Positions 9,998 through 18,299 of a DNA stretch of 64,000 nt are shown here, piece by piece. The position numbers and the translations under genes were made by a program. The first letter of the stretch is position 1; the number at the start of each line of letters is the position of its first letter. A model generated the notes under the pieces. That model did no database searches, was not told the origin of the DNA, and saw nothing but the letters and a program-made list of their open reading frames with translations. Origin of the DNA: Maritalea myrionectae DSM 19524 (GTDB lineage: Bacteria; Pseudomonadota; Alphaproteobacteria; Rhizobiales; Devosiaceae); assembly GCF_000423365.1 (NCBI RefSeq), contig NZ_AUHV01000002.1:603260-667259 (forward strand), read 5' to 3'.

Positions 9998-10618
9998 TTA
10001 TGCCAGCGGTTTGAGGCTTTTTAAAAAGATATTTTTGACCTTTTGCAACTCGCCCAATGAGGCCCCTCCGCGCGCCTGAATCGCCAAACTGTGCAACGTG
10101 GAATTGACCAGGCTCGCCAACTCATCCGCACTCAAATCAGCTCCCTCAAAATGGGCTGGGAATTGTGCGGTGAGTTTTTCAGCAATCTGGACCTGCGCCG
10201 CATTCAAAAATTGATGCAGCGATTTTTGAATTTGATCATGTTCACCAGCGGCGGCGGGCATGGTGGTGAGCACCAAGCAACCTGACCGGCTGGGCGCGGC
10301 GGCAGCGAAGCGGGTGATTGAGATGTCCAACGTGCGCTCAATCGCCTCATAGAGCGAGCTTGCCCCCTCTATCCCCTTTTGCCATTCGGCCCATACATCC
10401 TCCATATAGGTTTGGGCCACCCGCTCGAACAATTTCGCCTTGTCGCCGAAAGCCCGGTAGAAGCTGGGTTTATTCAACCCCATCTCCTTGGCCAATTGGT
10501 CGATGCGCACCCCATCATATCCGGCGCGGCGGAACAGGTCTGTCGCCTTTTGGATCGCAATTTTCTCGTCAAATTGTTTCGGGCGCCCGCGTGGGCGCTT
10601 TTCATCTTTTGATACCAT
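9998..10618 (-). CDS. TetR/AcrR-family transcriptional regulator
   Basis: A 206-residue regulator. The N-terminal helix-turn-helix is clear: GRPKQFDEKIAIQKATDLF, then GVRIDQLAKEMGLNKPSFYRAFGDKAKLF (residues about 12-60). The C-terminal part resembles the TetR_C domain of NemR/ComR-like regulators. It diverges from the HD/nitrilase operon and a palindrome lies in the intergenic region, so it most likely represses that operon and itself. The inducer may be a nitrile, cyanamide or related electrophile. Confidence 0.9.
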   Translation of the reverse strand: MVSKDEKRPRGRPKQFDEKIAIQKATDLFRRAGYDGVRIDQLAKEMGLNKPSFYRAFGDKAKLFERVAQTYMEDVWAEWQKGIEGASSLYEAIERTLDISITRFAAAAPSRSGCLVLTTMPAAAGEHDQIQKSLHQFLNAAQVQIAEKLTAQFPAHFEGADLSADELASLVNSTLHSLAIQARGGASLGELQKVKNIFLKSLKPLA

Positions 10619-10652
10619 TTAGTACAAAACTCTTGCCAAGCAGATTTTTTTA

Positions 10653-10668
10653 TGTACCTTTCAGTACA
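10653..10668. promoter_or_regulatory. TetR operator-like palindrome
   Basis: TGTAC-CTTTCA-GTACA is a 5-6-5 palindrome midway between the divergent TetR gene and the HD-protein gene. A further half site AGTACA lies at 10621-10626, immediately upstream of the tetR start. It is placed where bound TetR would block both promoters. Confidence 0.62.
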
Positions 10669-10697
10669 CAAATTTAAACAAAGGAGCAAGTTGAACC

Positions 10698-11339
10698 ATG
10701 TCCGCCCTTCAATCCGCCCCCGACATTACGTGGCCCGATTCTGATATTTGCGTGGCTGCCCATGATTTGGTGAAAGAGGTTTCGCCCGCCTTTTTGTACA
10801 ATCACTTGATGCGTTCTTACGCGTTTGGGGCGGCCATCGGGCAAAAGCAAAGCAAAAGCTTTGATGCGGAGATGCTGTTTTTGGGCGCGGTAATGCATGA
10901 CCTTGCCTTTGTTGACCAATTTGAAAATGGCCATCGTTTTGAAGTGGACAGCGCCAACGCCGCCAAGAATTTTTTGTCTGAACGCGGCTATGACGACAAG
11001 AAGATCGATGTCATCTGGCAGGCCATTGCCCTGCACTCCACACATGATGTGCCGCAGTTTATGGCCCCGGAAGTGGCGCTGGTGCAGTTTGGTGCCGGGT
11101 TGGATGTGGGCATGTTCCCCTATGACGCGCTTGAGGCGAAACAGATCGATCAGATTGTGGACCTCTATCCGCGCCTTGGGTTCAAGAAAGCCATTATCGA
11201 AACATTGGGCCATGTGGTGCAGCGCAACCCACGCGCCACTGTCACCACCTTTTTGGAGCATGTGGGCCACCGCTGTGTGGAGCATTATCGCGCGCCAAAC
11301 TTTGTGGACATTGTGACCCGCTCACAATTTGCCGAATAA
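10698..11339 (+). CDS. HD-domain protein, cyanamide hydratase-like
   Basis: A 213-residue HD-superfamily metal hydrolase/hydratase. The motif pattern is RSYAFGAA, LFLGAVMHDLAFVD (HD pair), then ENGHRFEVDSANAA and WQAIALHSTHDVP. The FEVDSANAA and ALHST blocks are those seen in cyanamide hydratase-like (Ddi2-type) HD proteins, which hydrate cyanamide to urea. It precedes a nitrilase by 24 bp in the same direction, so the pair may process nitrile-type compounds. An ordinary HD hydrolase of other specificity remains possible. AAGGAGC precedes the ATG. Confidence 0.78.
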   Translation: MSALQSAPDITWPDSDICVAAHDLVKEVSPAFLYNHLMRSYAFGAAIGQKQSKSFDAEMLFLGAVMHDLAFVDQFENGHRFEVDSANAAKNFLSERGYDDKKIDVIWQAIALHSTHDVPQFMAPEVALVQFGAGLDVGMFPYDALEAKQIDQIVDLYPRLGFKKAIIETLGHVVQRNPRATVTTFLEHVGHRCVEHYRAPNFVDIVTRSQFAE

Positions 11340-11363
11340 CAACCAAGGAGATCGGGAGGAAAT

Positions 11364-12401
11364 ATGGGACGTTCTCATCCAAAATATATCGCAGGGGCGG
11401 TGCAGGCTGCCTCTGTTGTACATGACCTTGAAGGCGGGGTGCGCCGCACCATTGAGCTGATTGAGGAGGCCAGCGAAAAAGGCGTGAAAGTGCTGGTGTT
11501 TCCAGAAACATGGATCCCCGGCTATCCCTATTGGGCATGGCTTGGCCCGCAGGCCTGGGGCATGCAATTTGTGCAAGCTTATCATGACAATGCCATGGAA
11601 GTTGGCGACGAACATCACCAAGCCATTTGCGCCGCGGCGCGGGCCCACAACATGTATGTGGTGCTGGGCTTTGCCGAAAAGTTTGAAGGCAGTATTTACA
11701 TTGCCCAAAGCATTATCGGGCCAGATGGCGTGGTGATTGCCAACCGCCGCAAGCTAAAAGCCACCCATGTGGAGCGGGCTGTGTTTGGCGAAGGCAGCGG
11801 GGTGGATCTTGATGTGCACCGCACCGAAGATGCGGGCAATTTGGGCGCGCTTTGCTGCTGGGAGCATATGCAACCGCTGTCTAAATATGCGCTCTACTCG
11901 ATGAACGAGCAGGTGCATGCCGCCGCGTGGCCCACCCTGTCGCTTTATGAAGGCAAAGCCTTTGCCTTAGGGCCGGAAGCCAATATGTCGCTTTCGCGTA
12001 CCTATGCCATGGAAGGGCAATGTTTTGTGATTGCGGCCACCTCTGTGATGACCAGCGGGATACAGGACGCGCTTGGCCTTGATGAGATGCAAAAGGATTT
12101 ACTGCCCGTGGGTGGCGGCAGCTCTTCCATCTTCGCGCCAGATGGGCAATTGATCAGCGCGCCCTTGCCGCCCACTGAAGAAGGCATTGTGGTGGCGGAG
12201 CTGGACCTTAGTCTGATTTCCCTCGCCAAGGCCGCTGCCGACCCCGCTGGCCATTACGCGCGCCCAGACGTGACCCAGCTTGTGTTGAACCGCGCACCGA
12301 CCCCCACCACATTGGTGCGCGCGCCCGAAAGACCTTCCGGACCAACTGCATTCGAATTTCGCGAGGACGATGTAGCTTTGGATGAAGAAGAGATGGTCTA
12401 A
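11364..12401 (+). CDS. Nitrilase
   Basis: A carbon-nitrogen hydrolase of 345 residues with the full catalytic triad context: Glu in LVFPETWIPGYPYWAW, Lys in NRRKLKATHVERAVFGEG, and Cys in GALCCWEHMQPL. The CWEHMQPLSKYAL block and the length mark a true nitrilase (nitrile to carboxylic acid and ammonia) rather than an amidase. Start at 11364 has GGAGG 6 bp upstream. It is cotranscribed with the HD protein and probably controlled by the TetR protein. Confidence 0.92.
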   Translation: MGRSHPKYIAGAVQAASVVHDLEGGVRRTIELIEEASEKGVKVLVFPETWIPGYPYWAWLGPQAWGMQFVQAYHDNAMEVGDEHHQAICAAARAHNMYVVLGFAEKFEGSIYIAQSIIGPDGVVIANRRKLKATHVERAVFGEGSGVDLDVHRTEDAGNLGALCCWEHMQPLSKYALYSMNEQVHAAAWPTLSLYEGKAFALGPEANMSLSRTYAMEGQCFVIAATSVMTSGIQDALGLDEMQKDLLPVGGGSSSIFAPDGQLISAPLPPTEEGIVVAELDLSLISLAKAAADPAGHYARPDVTQLVLNRAPTPTTLVRAPERPSGPTAFEFREDDVALDEEEMV

Positions 12402-12415
12402 TTCAGGGCGAACCC

Positions 12416-12444
12416 GTGGGCGCAAGTTTCCCGCTTGCGCCCAC
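12416..12444. terminator. GC-rich hairpin between convergent genes
   Basis: GTGGGCGCAAG and CTTGCGCCCAC are perfect 11-bp arms around a 7-nt loop, between the nitrilase and the convergent M20 gene. The T-run is weak (TTCCCTTTT), so it may act as a bidirectional stop or as an mRNA-stabilising hairpin. Confidence 0.6.
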
Positions 12445-12461
12445 TTCCCTTTTAAAGGGAC

Positions 12462-13631
12462 TTAGGAAAGAGGCATGCCCTCTTCGATCAGCTTGATCAT
12501 AAAGCTGGAGCCGGTTGGGATGATTTCGTCGTTAAAATCATATTCCGGGTGGTGACAATTTGGCGTGTCGCCCTGCCCCAAAAACACATAGGCACCGGGC
12601 CGGGCCAAGAGCATGAAGGAGAAATCCTCCGCGCCCATCACTGGCTCAATATCGTCTTTCACCCGATCTTCGCCCACCACTTTTTTGGCCACGTCCAGCG
12701 CGAACTGGGTTTGCGCCGGATGGTTGATGGTGACCGGATATTCCTTTTGGTAATTCAGATTGACCTTGGCGCCGTGCAATTGGGCGATGCCGTTGCAGAT
12801 TTCCTGCATCCGCTTTTCTGCATAGTCGCGCACTTCCATATCGAGGGTGCGCACGGTGCCGGAGAGTTTGGCGGTTTGCTCAATCACATTGTCCGCAGTG
12901 CCGCAATGGAAGGTGGTGACGGACACCACGATGGATTTCAGCGGGTCGACATTGCGCGACACGATGCGCTGAAAGGCTTGCACCAAATCGGTGCCGACAA
13001 TGATCGGGTCAATGCCGTGGTCAGGATGTGCCGCGTGGGCGCCCTTGCCGATAATATCAATCTCAAAGAAATCCGCGGCCGCCATAAGTGGGCCGGTGCG
13101 GGCCTCAATATGGTTCACATCGGTGCCGGGGGAATTGTGCAGGCCATAGACTTCATCAATGCCGAAGCGCTCCATCATCCCATCTTTGACCATTTCATTG
13201 CCGCCGCCGCCGCCTTCTTCCGCGGGCTGAAAAATCATCACGGCGGTGCCGTCAAAATTGCGGGTTTCGGCCAGATATTTCGCGGCGCCGAGCAAAATGG
13301 TGGTGTGACCATCATGGCCACAGGCATGCATCACGCCTTGATTTTGTGACTTATAGTCGTGGTTTAAAATTTCGGTGATGGGCAGCGCATCCATATCGGC
13401 GCGCAGGCCGATGGTTTTGCCGGAATTGTTCTCGCGCCCTTTGATCACCGCCACCACGCCGGTTTTGCCAATGCCGGTGACAATTTCATCCACGCCATAG
13501 CTTTTGAGTTTTTCCGCCACCAGCGCTGCGGTGCGATGTTCGTTAAAGCCCAGCTCGGGATGGGCATGAATGTCTTGCCGGATTTCGGTCAGTTCTTTAT
13601 GAAATTCAGCAACACGATTGATAACTGGCAT
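12462..13631 (-). CDS. M20 family amidohydrolase (hippurate hydrolase-like)
   Basis: A zinc-dependent amidohydrolase of 389 residues. Metal-binding blocks MHACGHDGHTT, FQPAEEGGGGG and GLHNSPG are visible, and the C-terminal GAEDFSFML block completes the M20D signature. These enzymes remove acyl groups from N-acyl amino acids or process IAA- and hippurate-type amides. The ATG at 13631 follows GGGGAG at good distance; an in-frame start 48 bp upstream has no such site. It shares a promoter region with the ClpP-like gene, which reads the other way. Confidence 0.88.
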   Translation of the reverse strand: MPVINRVAEFHKELTEIRQDIHAHPELGFNEHRTAALVAEKLKSYGVDEIVTGIGKTGVVAVIKGRENNSGKTIGLRADMDALPITEILNHDYKSQNQGVMHACGHDGHTTILLGAAKYLAETRNFDGTAVMIFQPAEEGGGGGNEMVKDGMMERFGIDEVYGLHNSPGTDVNHIEARTGPLMAAADFFEIDIIGKGAHAAHPDHGIDPIIVGTDLVQAFQRIVSRNVDPLKSIVVSVTTFHCGTADNVIEQTAKLSGTVRTLDMEVRDYAEKRMQEICNGIAQLHGAKVNLNYQKEYPVTINHPAQTQFALDVAKKVVGEDRVKDDIEPVMGAEDFSFMLLARPGAYVFLGQGDTPNCHHPEYDFNDEIIPTGSSFMIKLIEEGMPLS

Positions 13632-13798
13632 TTGTCTCCCCTTGAACATTGGTGCAACCAATATCACGTAAGAGATCATGCCCCATTAACAATGGCAAAT
13701 GGAATTGTTTGGCTGAACACAATTTTACGTTAGATTTAGCCGAATCATGAATTACAAAAGCCAAGATGCACTTCGAACGGCAAGGACAGATTTTAGCT

Positions 13799-14380
13799 AT
13801 GGCAAATGAGAACGAAGACAAACAAGACAACAAGAACGACCCAACCGTTGAGAAAATCCTGTTTAAAAACCGCACGGTTTTGATCACAGGCGAAATCAAC
13901 GACAAGCTCGCGCGCGAAGCTTCTGGTCGGTTGTTGGCGCTTGCCGATCAATCAGATGATCCGATCAATGTGTTTATCAGCTCACCTGGTGGCCATGTTG
14001 AAAGTGGCGACATGGTGCATGACATCATCAAATTCATCAAACCCACCGTGCGCACCATCGGCAGCGGCTGGGTGGCCAGCGCGGGCGCCTTGATTTTCGT
14101 GGGCGCGAAAAAGGAAAACCGGATGTGCCTCCCCAACACCCGCTTCCTGCTGCACCAACCAAGCGGCGGCGTGGGCGGCAAAGTGTCGGACATCCAAATT
14201 CAGGCCGAGCAAATCAAGCAAATGCGCGAACGGTTCGACATTTTGTTTGCTGAAGCCACGGGCCAAACCAAAGAAAAGATCGCCGAAGACACCAACCGCG
14301 ATTTCTGGCTGAACACCAAAGAGGCCATCGACTATGGCCTGCTGGGCAAGGTGATCACCAGCATTGATGATCTGACCTAA
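13799..14380 (+). CDS. ATP-dependent Clp protease proteolytic subunit paralogue (ClpP-like)
   Basis: A 193-residue serine protease of the ClpP fold. The nucleophile Ser lies in GWVASAGALIFVGA, the His in RFLLHQPSGGVGG and the Asp-containing NRDFWLNTKEAIDYGLLGKV block closes the domain. The N-terminus has a charged extension (NENEDKQDNKND) unlike housekeeping ClpP. It stands alone, with no clpX or tig neighbour, so it is probably a second ClpP. The start MANENED at 13799 is preferred; an in-frame ATG at 13766 is possible. Confidence 0.85.
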   Translation: MANENEDKQDNKNDPTVEKILFKNRTVLITGEINDKLAREASGRLLALADQSDDPINVFISSPGGHVESGDMVHDIIKFIKPTVRTIGSGWVASAGALIFVGAKKENRMCLPNTRFLLHQPSGGVGGKVSDIQIQAEQIKQMRERFDILFAEATGQTKEKIAEDTNRDFWLNTKEAIDYGLLGKVITSIDDLT

Positions 14381-14399
14381 GTGTTTTGAGAGAATGAGG

Positions 14400-14423
14400 A
14401 AGCCGCCGCGAGGCGGCTTTTTT
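14400..14423 (+). terminator. Rho-independent terminator after clpP-like gene
   Basis: AAGCCGCC-GCGA-GGCGGCTT hairpin followed by a run of T, 20 bp after the stop. It is followed by nine consecutive G (14427-14435) and about 200 bp without a gene. Confidence 0.92.
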
Positions 14424-14643
14424 GTTGGGGGGGGGTAATAACATAACGTTAGATTGCAAAAGAATATGTCATGTGCTTGGAGTTCAACCGAAATGGCTTC
14501 GGAGTTGACTACCCTTTCTACTGTACTCTAGACTCTGCAAGGAAACCATTGGCTATATACGAGCGACGAAATCCATCGCTGGCTGTAGCCTAATTTAATG
14601 CTGCAAGGTACTCCCGGGAACCAAAGTTTGAGGCTGCAATTCA

Positions 14644-15048
14644 GTGAGCAATACTGAATACCAAACACTTACCAACGAGGTCCATATCTCGCAAGAAGGG
14701 GTAATTCTCGGGTATGTAGTTAAGTACCCACTTCCAGAGCTAGAATTTGAGCGGATTGTCAATCCAGCTTCTCCAATCCGAGATCTAATCGTTGGCTCTA
14801 TTGGCGTGACCCTATCTTACACGGTGACGGTACTGGTTAAACTAAACAACGAAGGTCTCAATTCATTTTCAAAATATGAATGGTGGATTTTGGCAGGGCT
14901 ATTCATCCTACCACTTTGCATATGGTTGTTTGGCAGGGTTTTCTTAAATAACAAACGAAAAAACACGATTAGTAAGATAGAAGAGTTCTTTAGAAACCCA
15001 TCATCTATCAGCCCGGAGTGGAATTCGACGGAACACGGCCATGAGTAA
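14644..15048 (+). CDS. Hypothetical two-segment membrane protein
   Basis: A 134-residue protein of no family I recognise, with GTG start. It has two hydrophobic segments, about residues 47-66 (LIVGSIGVTLSYTVTVLV) and 81-100 (WWILAGLFILPLCIWLFG), then a charged C-terminal tail. The DNA is clearly richer in A and T than the surrounding host genes. It overlaps the next gene by 8 nt, so the two form a pair. The context (between a terminator and a repeat-rich region) suggests a recently acquired cassette. Confidence 0.6.
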   Translation: MSNTEYQTLTNEVHISQEGVILGYVVKYPLPELEFERIVNPASPIRDLIVGSIGVTLSYTVTVLVKLNNEGLNSFSKYEWWILAGLFILPLCIWLFGRVFLNNKRKNTISKIEEFFRNPSSISPEWNSTEHGHE

Positions 15049-15499
15049 AAACAAGGAAAGACAAGAGAATAGCATAGCGAATTCCATTGAGCCTTATGAT
15101 ACTATTATCTTGTGTGGAAATAAAATCGTAGGTGGTGCCAATCTGTTTGATATTTCAGGAACCATACCACTTCAAATTGCCAAGGGAACTCCACCTAACA
15201 TTTGGTTAAAAACTAAGCTCAAATCCGGTGGCGAACTCACCTTCGTTGAAGATTCAAAGTCCTCTCACCCAGACATAGAAGTTGCTGATATCGACGGGAA
15301 AATTCGTGTGACACTGGGCTCCGAAAAAATACTCGATCTCAGTGAGCTAGATGGCGAGGTCGTTGACATCGAATACTTAGACCTTCGACCAATAGGTCTT
15401 AACATACATGGAGACTCCAAGGCAGGTATTACAGTAGGCAACTCCAAATTTGTTGGAAATACTTTCAAAGGAAGTGGAACGTTTATAGGCATAGGTTAA
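15041..15499 (+). CDS. Hypothetical beta-rich protein of a low-GC gene pair
   Basis: A 152-residue soluble protein not recognised. It is rich in short beta-strand-like stretches (IILCGNKIVGG, KIRVTLGSEKILDL, GLNIHGDSKAGITVG) and ends in a glycine-rich tail (NTFKGSGTFIGIG). It overlaps the preceding membrane-protein gene by 8 nt and shares its A/T-rich composition. A two-component membrane plus cytosolic system is an inference from the arrangement only. Confidence 0.6.
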   Translation: MSKNKERQENSIANSIEPYDTIILCGNKIVGGANLFDISGTIPLQIAKGTPPNIWLKTKLKSGGELTFVEDSKSSHPDIEVADIDGKIRVTLGSEKILDLSELDGEVVDIEYLDLRPIGLNIHGDSKAGITVGNSKFVGNTFKGSGTFIGIG

Positions 15500-15523
15500 G
15501 AAACCTTGAGCTATATTTGTCTA

Positions 15524-15906
15524 GATCCCCGGGTCAAGCCCGAGGATGACGTGTGCGGGGTGTCGGCGTTGTGCCAAATGGCTCCAACACCACCTAATTG
15601 TGCAGTCAAAATGTCTCCCCCCGTCACCCCAAGACTTGATCTTGGGGTCCATTTGCGATTGGCCAAGCGGCAGGCTTGTTCGGCCTTCTCATCTCTGGTG
15701 CCAAGAAGACAAGTGAAATGGATTGCAAGATCAAGTCTTGCAATGACGGTGGTGTTTGGGGCTTAGGCACTGCCATGGGCGCTGTTTGTGTGGCCCCCGG
15801 AACAAGTCCGGGGTGGTGGGTTTGATGGGCGCCACCAACACTTACCCAGTTCGGTTATCGCACCGCCGATACGTTCGTCATTCCCGCACAGGCGGGAATC
15901 CAGGTT
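15524..15906. repeat. Cluster of five palindromic intergenic repeats
   Basis: This gene-free stretch holds at least five diverged copies of a palindromic element with a core like GATCCCCGGGTCAAGCCC: 15524-15551, 15621-15651, 15720-15749, 15792-15815 and 15877-15906. Each can fold into a 9-12 bp hairpin and several end in ATGACG. Related copies lie at 17050-17080 and 22337-22362. Elements of this type are scattered in many alphaproteobacterial genomes. I see no gene between 15500 and 16055. Confidence 0.75.
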
Positions 15907-16055
15907 GGACTTTCAGTTGGGCAAATCGTTTACGGCTTTGGCCTTGAGTTGTGCTGAACTGGATCCCCAGAGCTTTATGGGCGCTCGCGCCGTATGACTG
16001 GCCCCAGCATGACAAGCAGATCTGCTTTGCTGATGTCGATATGTCACGATAAGTT

Positions 16056-16844
16056 TCACGGAATAGCAAAGCCATCTGTGAGGACTGGCAAGTCAGCTTC
16101 ACATGCAAAAGTCTCGACCGCGGGCTTAGCAAAGAAATAGCCTTGAAATAGATCGATGCCCAATTTGTGCAAAGTGCGGGTTTCTGCTTCCGTTTCCACA
16201 CCCTCGGCGAGCACGTTGAAGCGCATGAGATTACTCATTGTCATGATCCCTTGAACAATGGCTTGCCGACTGGGTGACTTGTCAATATTTCGGACCAAGT
16301 CCATATCGATTTTGATAATATCAGTTTGAAAGCGTGCCAAAAGACCGAGACCTGAGAACCCTGATCCAAAGTCGTCAATCGCGGTCGTGAACCCCATTTT
16401 GCGATATTCTGTCACAATATGCTGAACATGGTCGGTGTCCCGCATTTCCTCTTGCTCGGTAAACTCGAACATCAGGCGTCGTGGACTGAAATTTGCCTTC
16501 GCCGAGGCTGCTAAGGTGGCGCGGATGCACGCCTTGGGCTCATAAACCGCGTTGGGTAAGAAGTTGATCGAAAGCATCGCATTTGACCGTGAAGGCATCT
16601 TCTCACCAGCCAGCTCGATGGCTTTTACACGACACGCTTGATCAAATGCGTATCTGTTCTCATCTGTGACTTGGCTGAGAACATCGAAAGCACTTTCTCC
16701 GTTTTGGCCACGAACCAGAGACTCATATCCCCAAACACGTTTTTTGGCCAGGTCAACGATGGGCTGAAAGGCCATCGTAAACGGCACCACAAATTGGTCA
16801 GCGTTCGCATCTTTACAGCCATTGCATCCAACATATTTAGACAT
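16056..16844 (-). CDS. EAL-domain protein (c-di-GMP phosphodiesterase-like)
   Basis: A 262-residue, nearly domain-only EAL protein. The signature EAL is ESL here (GYESLVRG), followed by AMLSINFLPNAV, FEFTEQEE, AIDDFGSGFSGL (DDFG with metal-binding Asp pair), IIKIDMDLV, LAEGVETEAE and LFQGYFFAKP. Most catalytic positions seem retained, so it may be active or a sensor. The N-terminus has Cys-x2-Cys (CNGC), reminiscent of blue-light or metal-linked small EAL proteins, but no BLUF domain is present. It stands alone between repeat regions. Confidence 0.88.
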   Translation of the reverse strand: MSKYVGCNGCKDANADQFVVPFTMAFQPIVDLAKKRVWGYESLVRGQNGESAFDVLSQVTDENRYAFDQACRVKAIELAGEKMPSRSNAMLSINFLPNAVYEPKACIRATLAASAKANFSPRRLMFEFTEQEEMRDTDHVQHIVTEYRKMGFTTAIDDFGSGFSGLGLLARFQTDIIKIDMDLVRNIDKSPSRQAIVQGIMTMSNLMRFNVLAEGVETEAETRTLHKLGIDLFQGYFFAKPAVETFACEADLPVLTDGFAIP

Positions 16845-17049
16845 TCCGTTCCAGCCTACTTTTAAAATATCCAGTATCTAGAAGTTGAGGCGAACTCATT
16901 AAGAATGGGATAATCCTGAAACAGCGAACCCCAACTCGCCCCGGTTTTCCTCTTCGATCACAACGTGCTGGGAAAAACGCATACGCAAAGCCAGGGGCTG
17001 CGGTGTAGATTTATCCGCAGGGGTTGATCGTTTTTGAGTTTTGCCAAAC

Positions 17050-17080
17050 TGGATCCCCGGGGCAAGCCCGAGGATGACGT
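17050..17080. repeat. Dispersed palindromic repeat copy
   Basis: GGATCCCCGGGGCAAGCCC followed by GAGGATGACGT; nearly identical to the copy at 15524-15551. It lies in the gene-free stretch 16845-17265, which otherwise contains only the DUF808 fragment. Confidence 0.75.
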
Positions 17081-17161
17081 GGGAGAGTATTGGTGTTTTG
17101 CCATATGATTCCGCCCCGCTCTTGATCGCTTTTACGCTTGCGTCGGGCGGGTGGCCCTCAC

Positions 17162-17252
17162 GGGGGCGGAGAAGCCCATTTGGTCGAGGGCGTGCAGGGA
17201 TGATCGAGCCGCCGACCCAGAGCGTGGCGACGGTGTTGACGACCATGAGCGG
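17162..17252 (-). pseudogene. Short broken copy of the DUF808 gene
   Basis: About 90 bp match, at roughly 85 percent by eye, the segment 18501-18590 inside the intact DUF808 gene (shared protein words ATLWVGGSII and AMLWVGGSII). There is at least one single-base insertion (CAGGGATG versus CAAGATG), so the frame is broken. It is a remnant of a partial duplication, positioned just beyond the end of the MarR gene. It is not a functional gene. Confidence 0.72.
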
Positions 17253-17265
17253 GCTTATGATTGTG

Positions 17266-17796
17266 TCAGGTGGGTTTTTGAATTGCTGCGGCGCCTTCCA
17301 TGGCGGCCTTGCGCAAGTTACCCATTGTTGGGGGCCCAAACATTTCGGCTAGTTCTGTCTCAATGCGGCTGAAGGCGGTGAGTGCGTGTTGGTGCAGCTC
17401 GAGCCCGGCATCTGTGCGCAGGATGATTTTTGCGCGCTTGTCGCTTGGGTCGGGGAAGCGGGCGAGGTAGCCCAGATCAATCAACTCCTCAACAATTTCG
17501 CTCATCGCCTGCTTTGTCATATCCGCCTTGGCCGCGAGTTCGGTAAGGCGGCACCCGTCGGCTGGCAAATGGATGAAAACCGGATTAAATGCCGCGCGCG
17601 CCTCCGGGAACACCTCACGCAGCAATTCGATAAGCCGGGTTTCGATCCATGCCACGATTGGCTTTATCGAAAAGATCAAAGGTGGGTTACGGGGACGATC
17701 GGTTCGGAATGCGCGAATGCCCTCGGCTTGAAGGCGTTCAAGCTCGGTGGGCTTTGGCGATTTGGGCGACTCACTTGATATATAGTCAGGTAACAT
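17266..17796 (-). CDS. MarR-family transcriptional regulator
   Basis: A 176-residue MarR protein. The winged helix is at about residues 80-130: CRLTELAAKADMTKQAMSEIVEELIDLG then DPSDKRAKIILRTDAG. The C-terminal dimerisation helix follows. It diverges from a VOC-family gene and a clear operator lies between them, so it probably controls that gene and itself. Confidence 0.85.
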   Translation of the reverse strand: MLPDYISSESPKSPKPTELERLQAEGIRAFRTDRPRNPPLIFSIKPIVAWIETRLIELLREVFPEARAAFNPVFIHLPADGCRLTELAAKADMTKQAMSEIVEELIDLGYLARFPDPSDKRAKIILRTDAGLELHQHALTAFSRIETELAEMFGPPTMGNLRKAAMEGAAAIQKPT

Positions 17797-17803
17797 GATT
17801 ATA

Positions 17804-17826
17804 TTTAGTCAGGCAAATTGACTAAA
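17804..17826. promoter_or_regulatory. MarR operator-like palindrome
   Basis: TTTAGTCA and TGACTAAA are perfect 8-bp arms with a 7-bp spacer, between the divergent MarR and VOC genes. A further direct half-copy TATAGTCAGGTAAC lies just left, overlapping the MarR start codon. Confidence 0.65.
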
Positions 17827-17839
17827 TTGGAATGGAGCC

Positions 17840-18295
17840 ATGCCTCTTAGCGATGGATGCAATCACGTCACGATGCTGACCAAGGATCTTGATCGGTTCG
17901 TGGAATTCTACACCCGTATATTCGATGCTGAGTTGCGATTTGGTGAGCTTGAGGGTGACCTTCGGCACGTCATGATTGACGTTGGCGGCGGCTTCTGCCT
18001 GCATCCCTTCGAATTGCCGACGCAGGACGCGCATGCCGAAGGGCTGCCCGATATTTTCCAACGTGGACATATCGATCATTTTGCGCTTGATTTTGTTGAC
18101 GCGGAGGACTTCGAGACGGCGCGCCGCCGTTTATTTGAAGCCGGGGCGACGACAGGACAGGTTCGCGATTTCGGGATGATCAAGGTCCTCAGCTTCACCG
18201 ACCCAGATCATATGGAATGTGAGATTGCACTTTGGAAAGAAGGCAAACCTTTGACCATGGCTCAAAGCACGGTCGAACCGTATGAAGTTGGGTGA
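17840..18295 (+). CDS. VOC (glyoxalase/dioxygenase) family protein
   Basis: A 151-residue vicinal-oxygen-chelate protein with two beta-alpha-beta modules: CNHVTMLTKDLDRFVEFY with the first metal-binding His, GHIDHFALDFVDAEDF with the second, and DPDHMECEIALWKEG with the Glu. The family includes glyoxalase I, fosfomycin and bleomycin resistance proteins and extradiol dioxygenases; the specificity cannot be told. It is probably regulated by the divergent MarR protein. Confidence 0.85.
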   Translation: MPLSDGCNHVTMLTKDLDRFVEFYTRIFDAELRFGELEGDLRHVMIDVGGGFCLHPFELPTQDAHAEGLPDIFQRGHIDHFALDFVDAEDFETARRRLFEAGATTGQVRDFGMIKVLSFTDPDHMECEIALWKEGKPLTMAQSTVEPYEVG

Positions 18296-18299
18296 TGAC

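Noticed and set aside
14427..14435. Run of nine G as a possible phase-variation tract
   Set aside because: It lies just after a terminator and 200 bp from the next start, with no promoter elements around it; no evidence for switching.
16899..17339. Open frame of 146 codons on the minus strand
   Set aside because: It combines the DUF808 fragment, a palindromic repeat and random sequence; no start site and a broken homologous frame.
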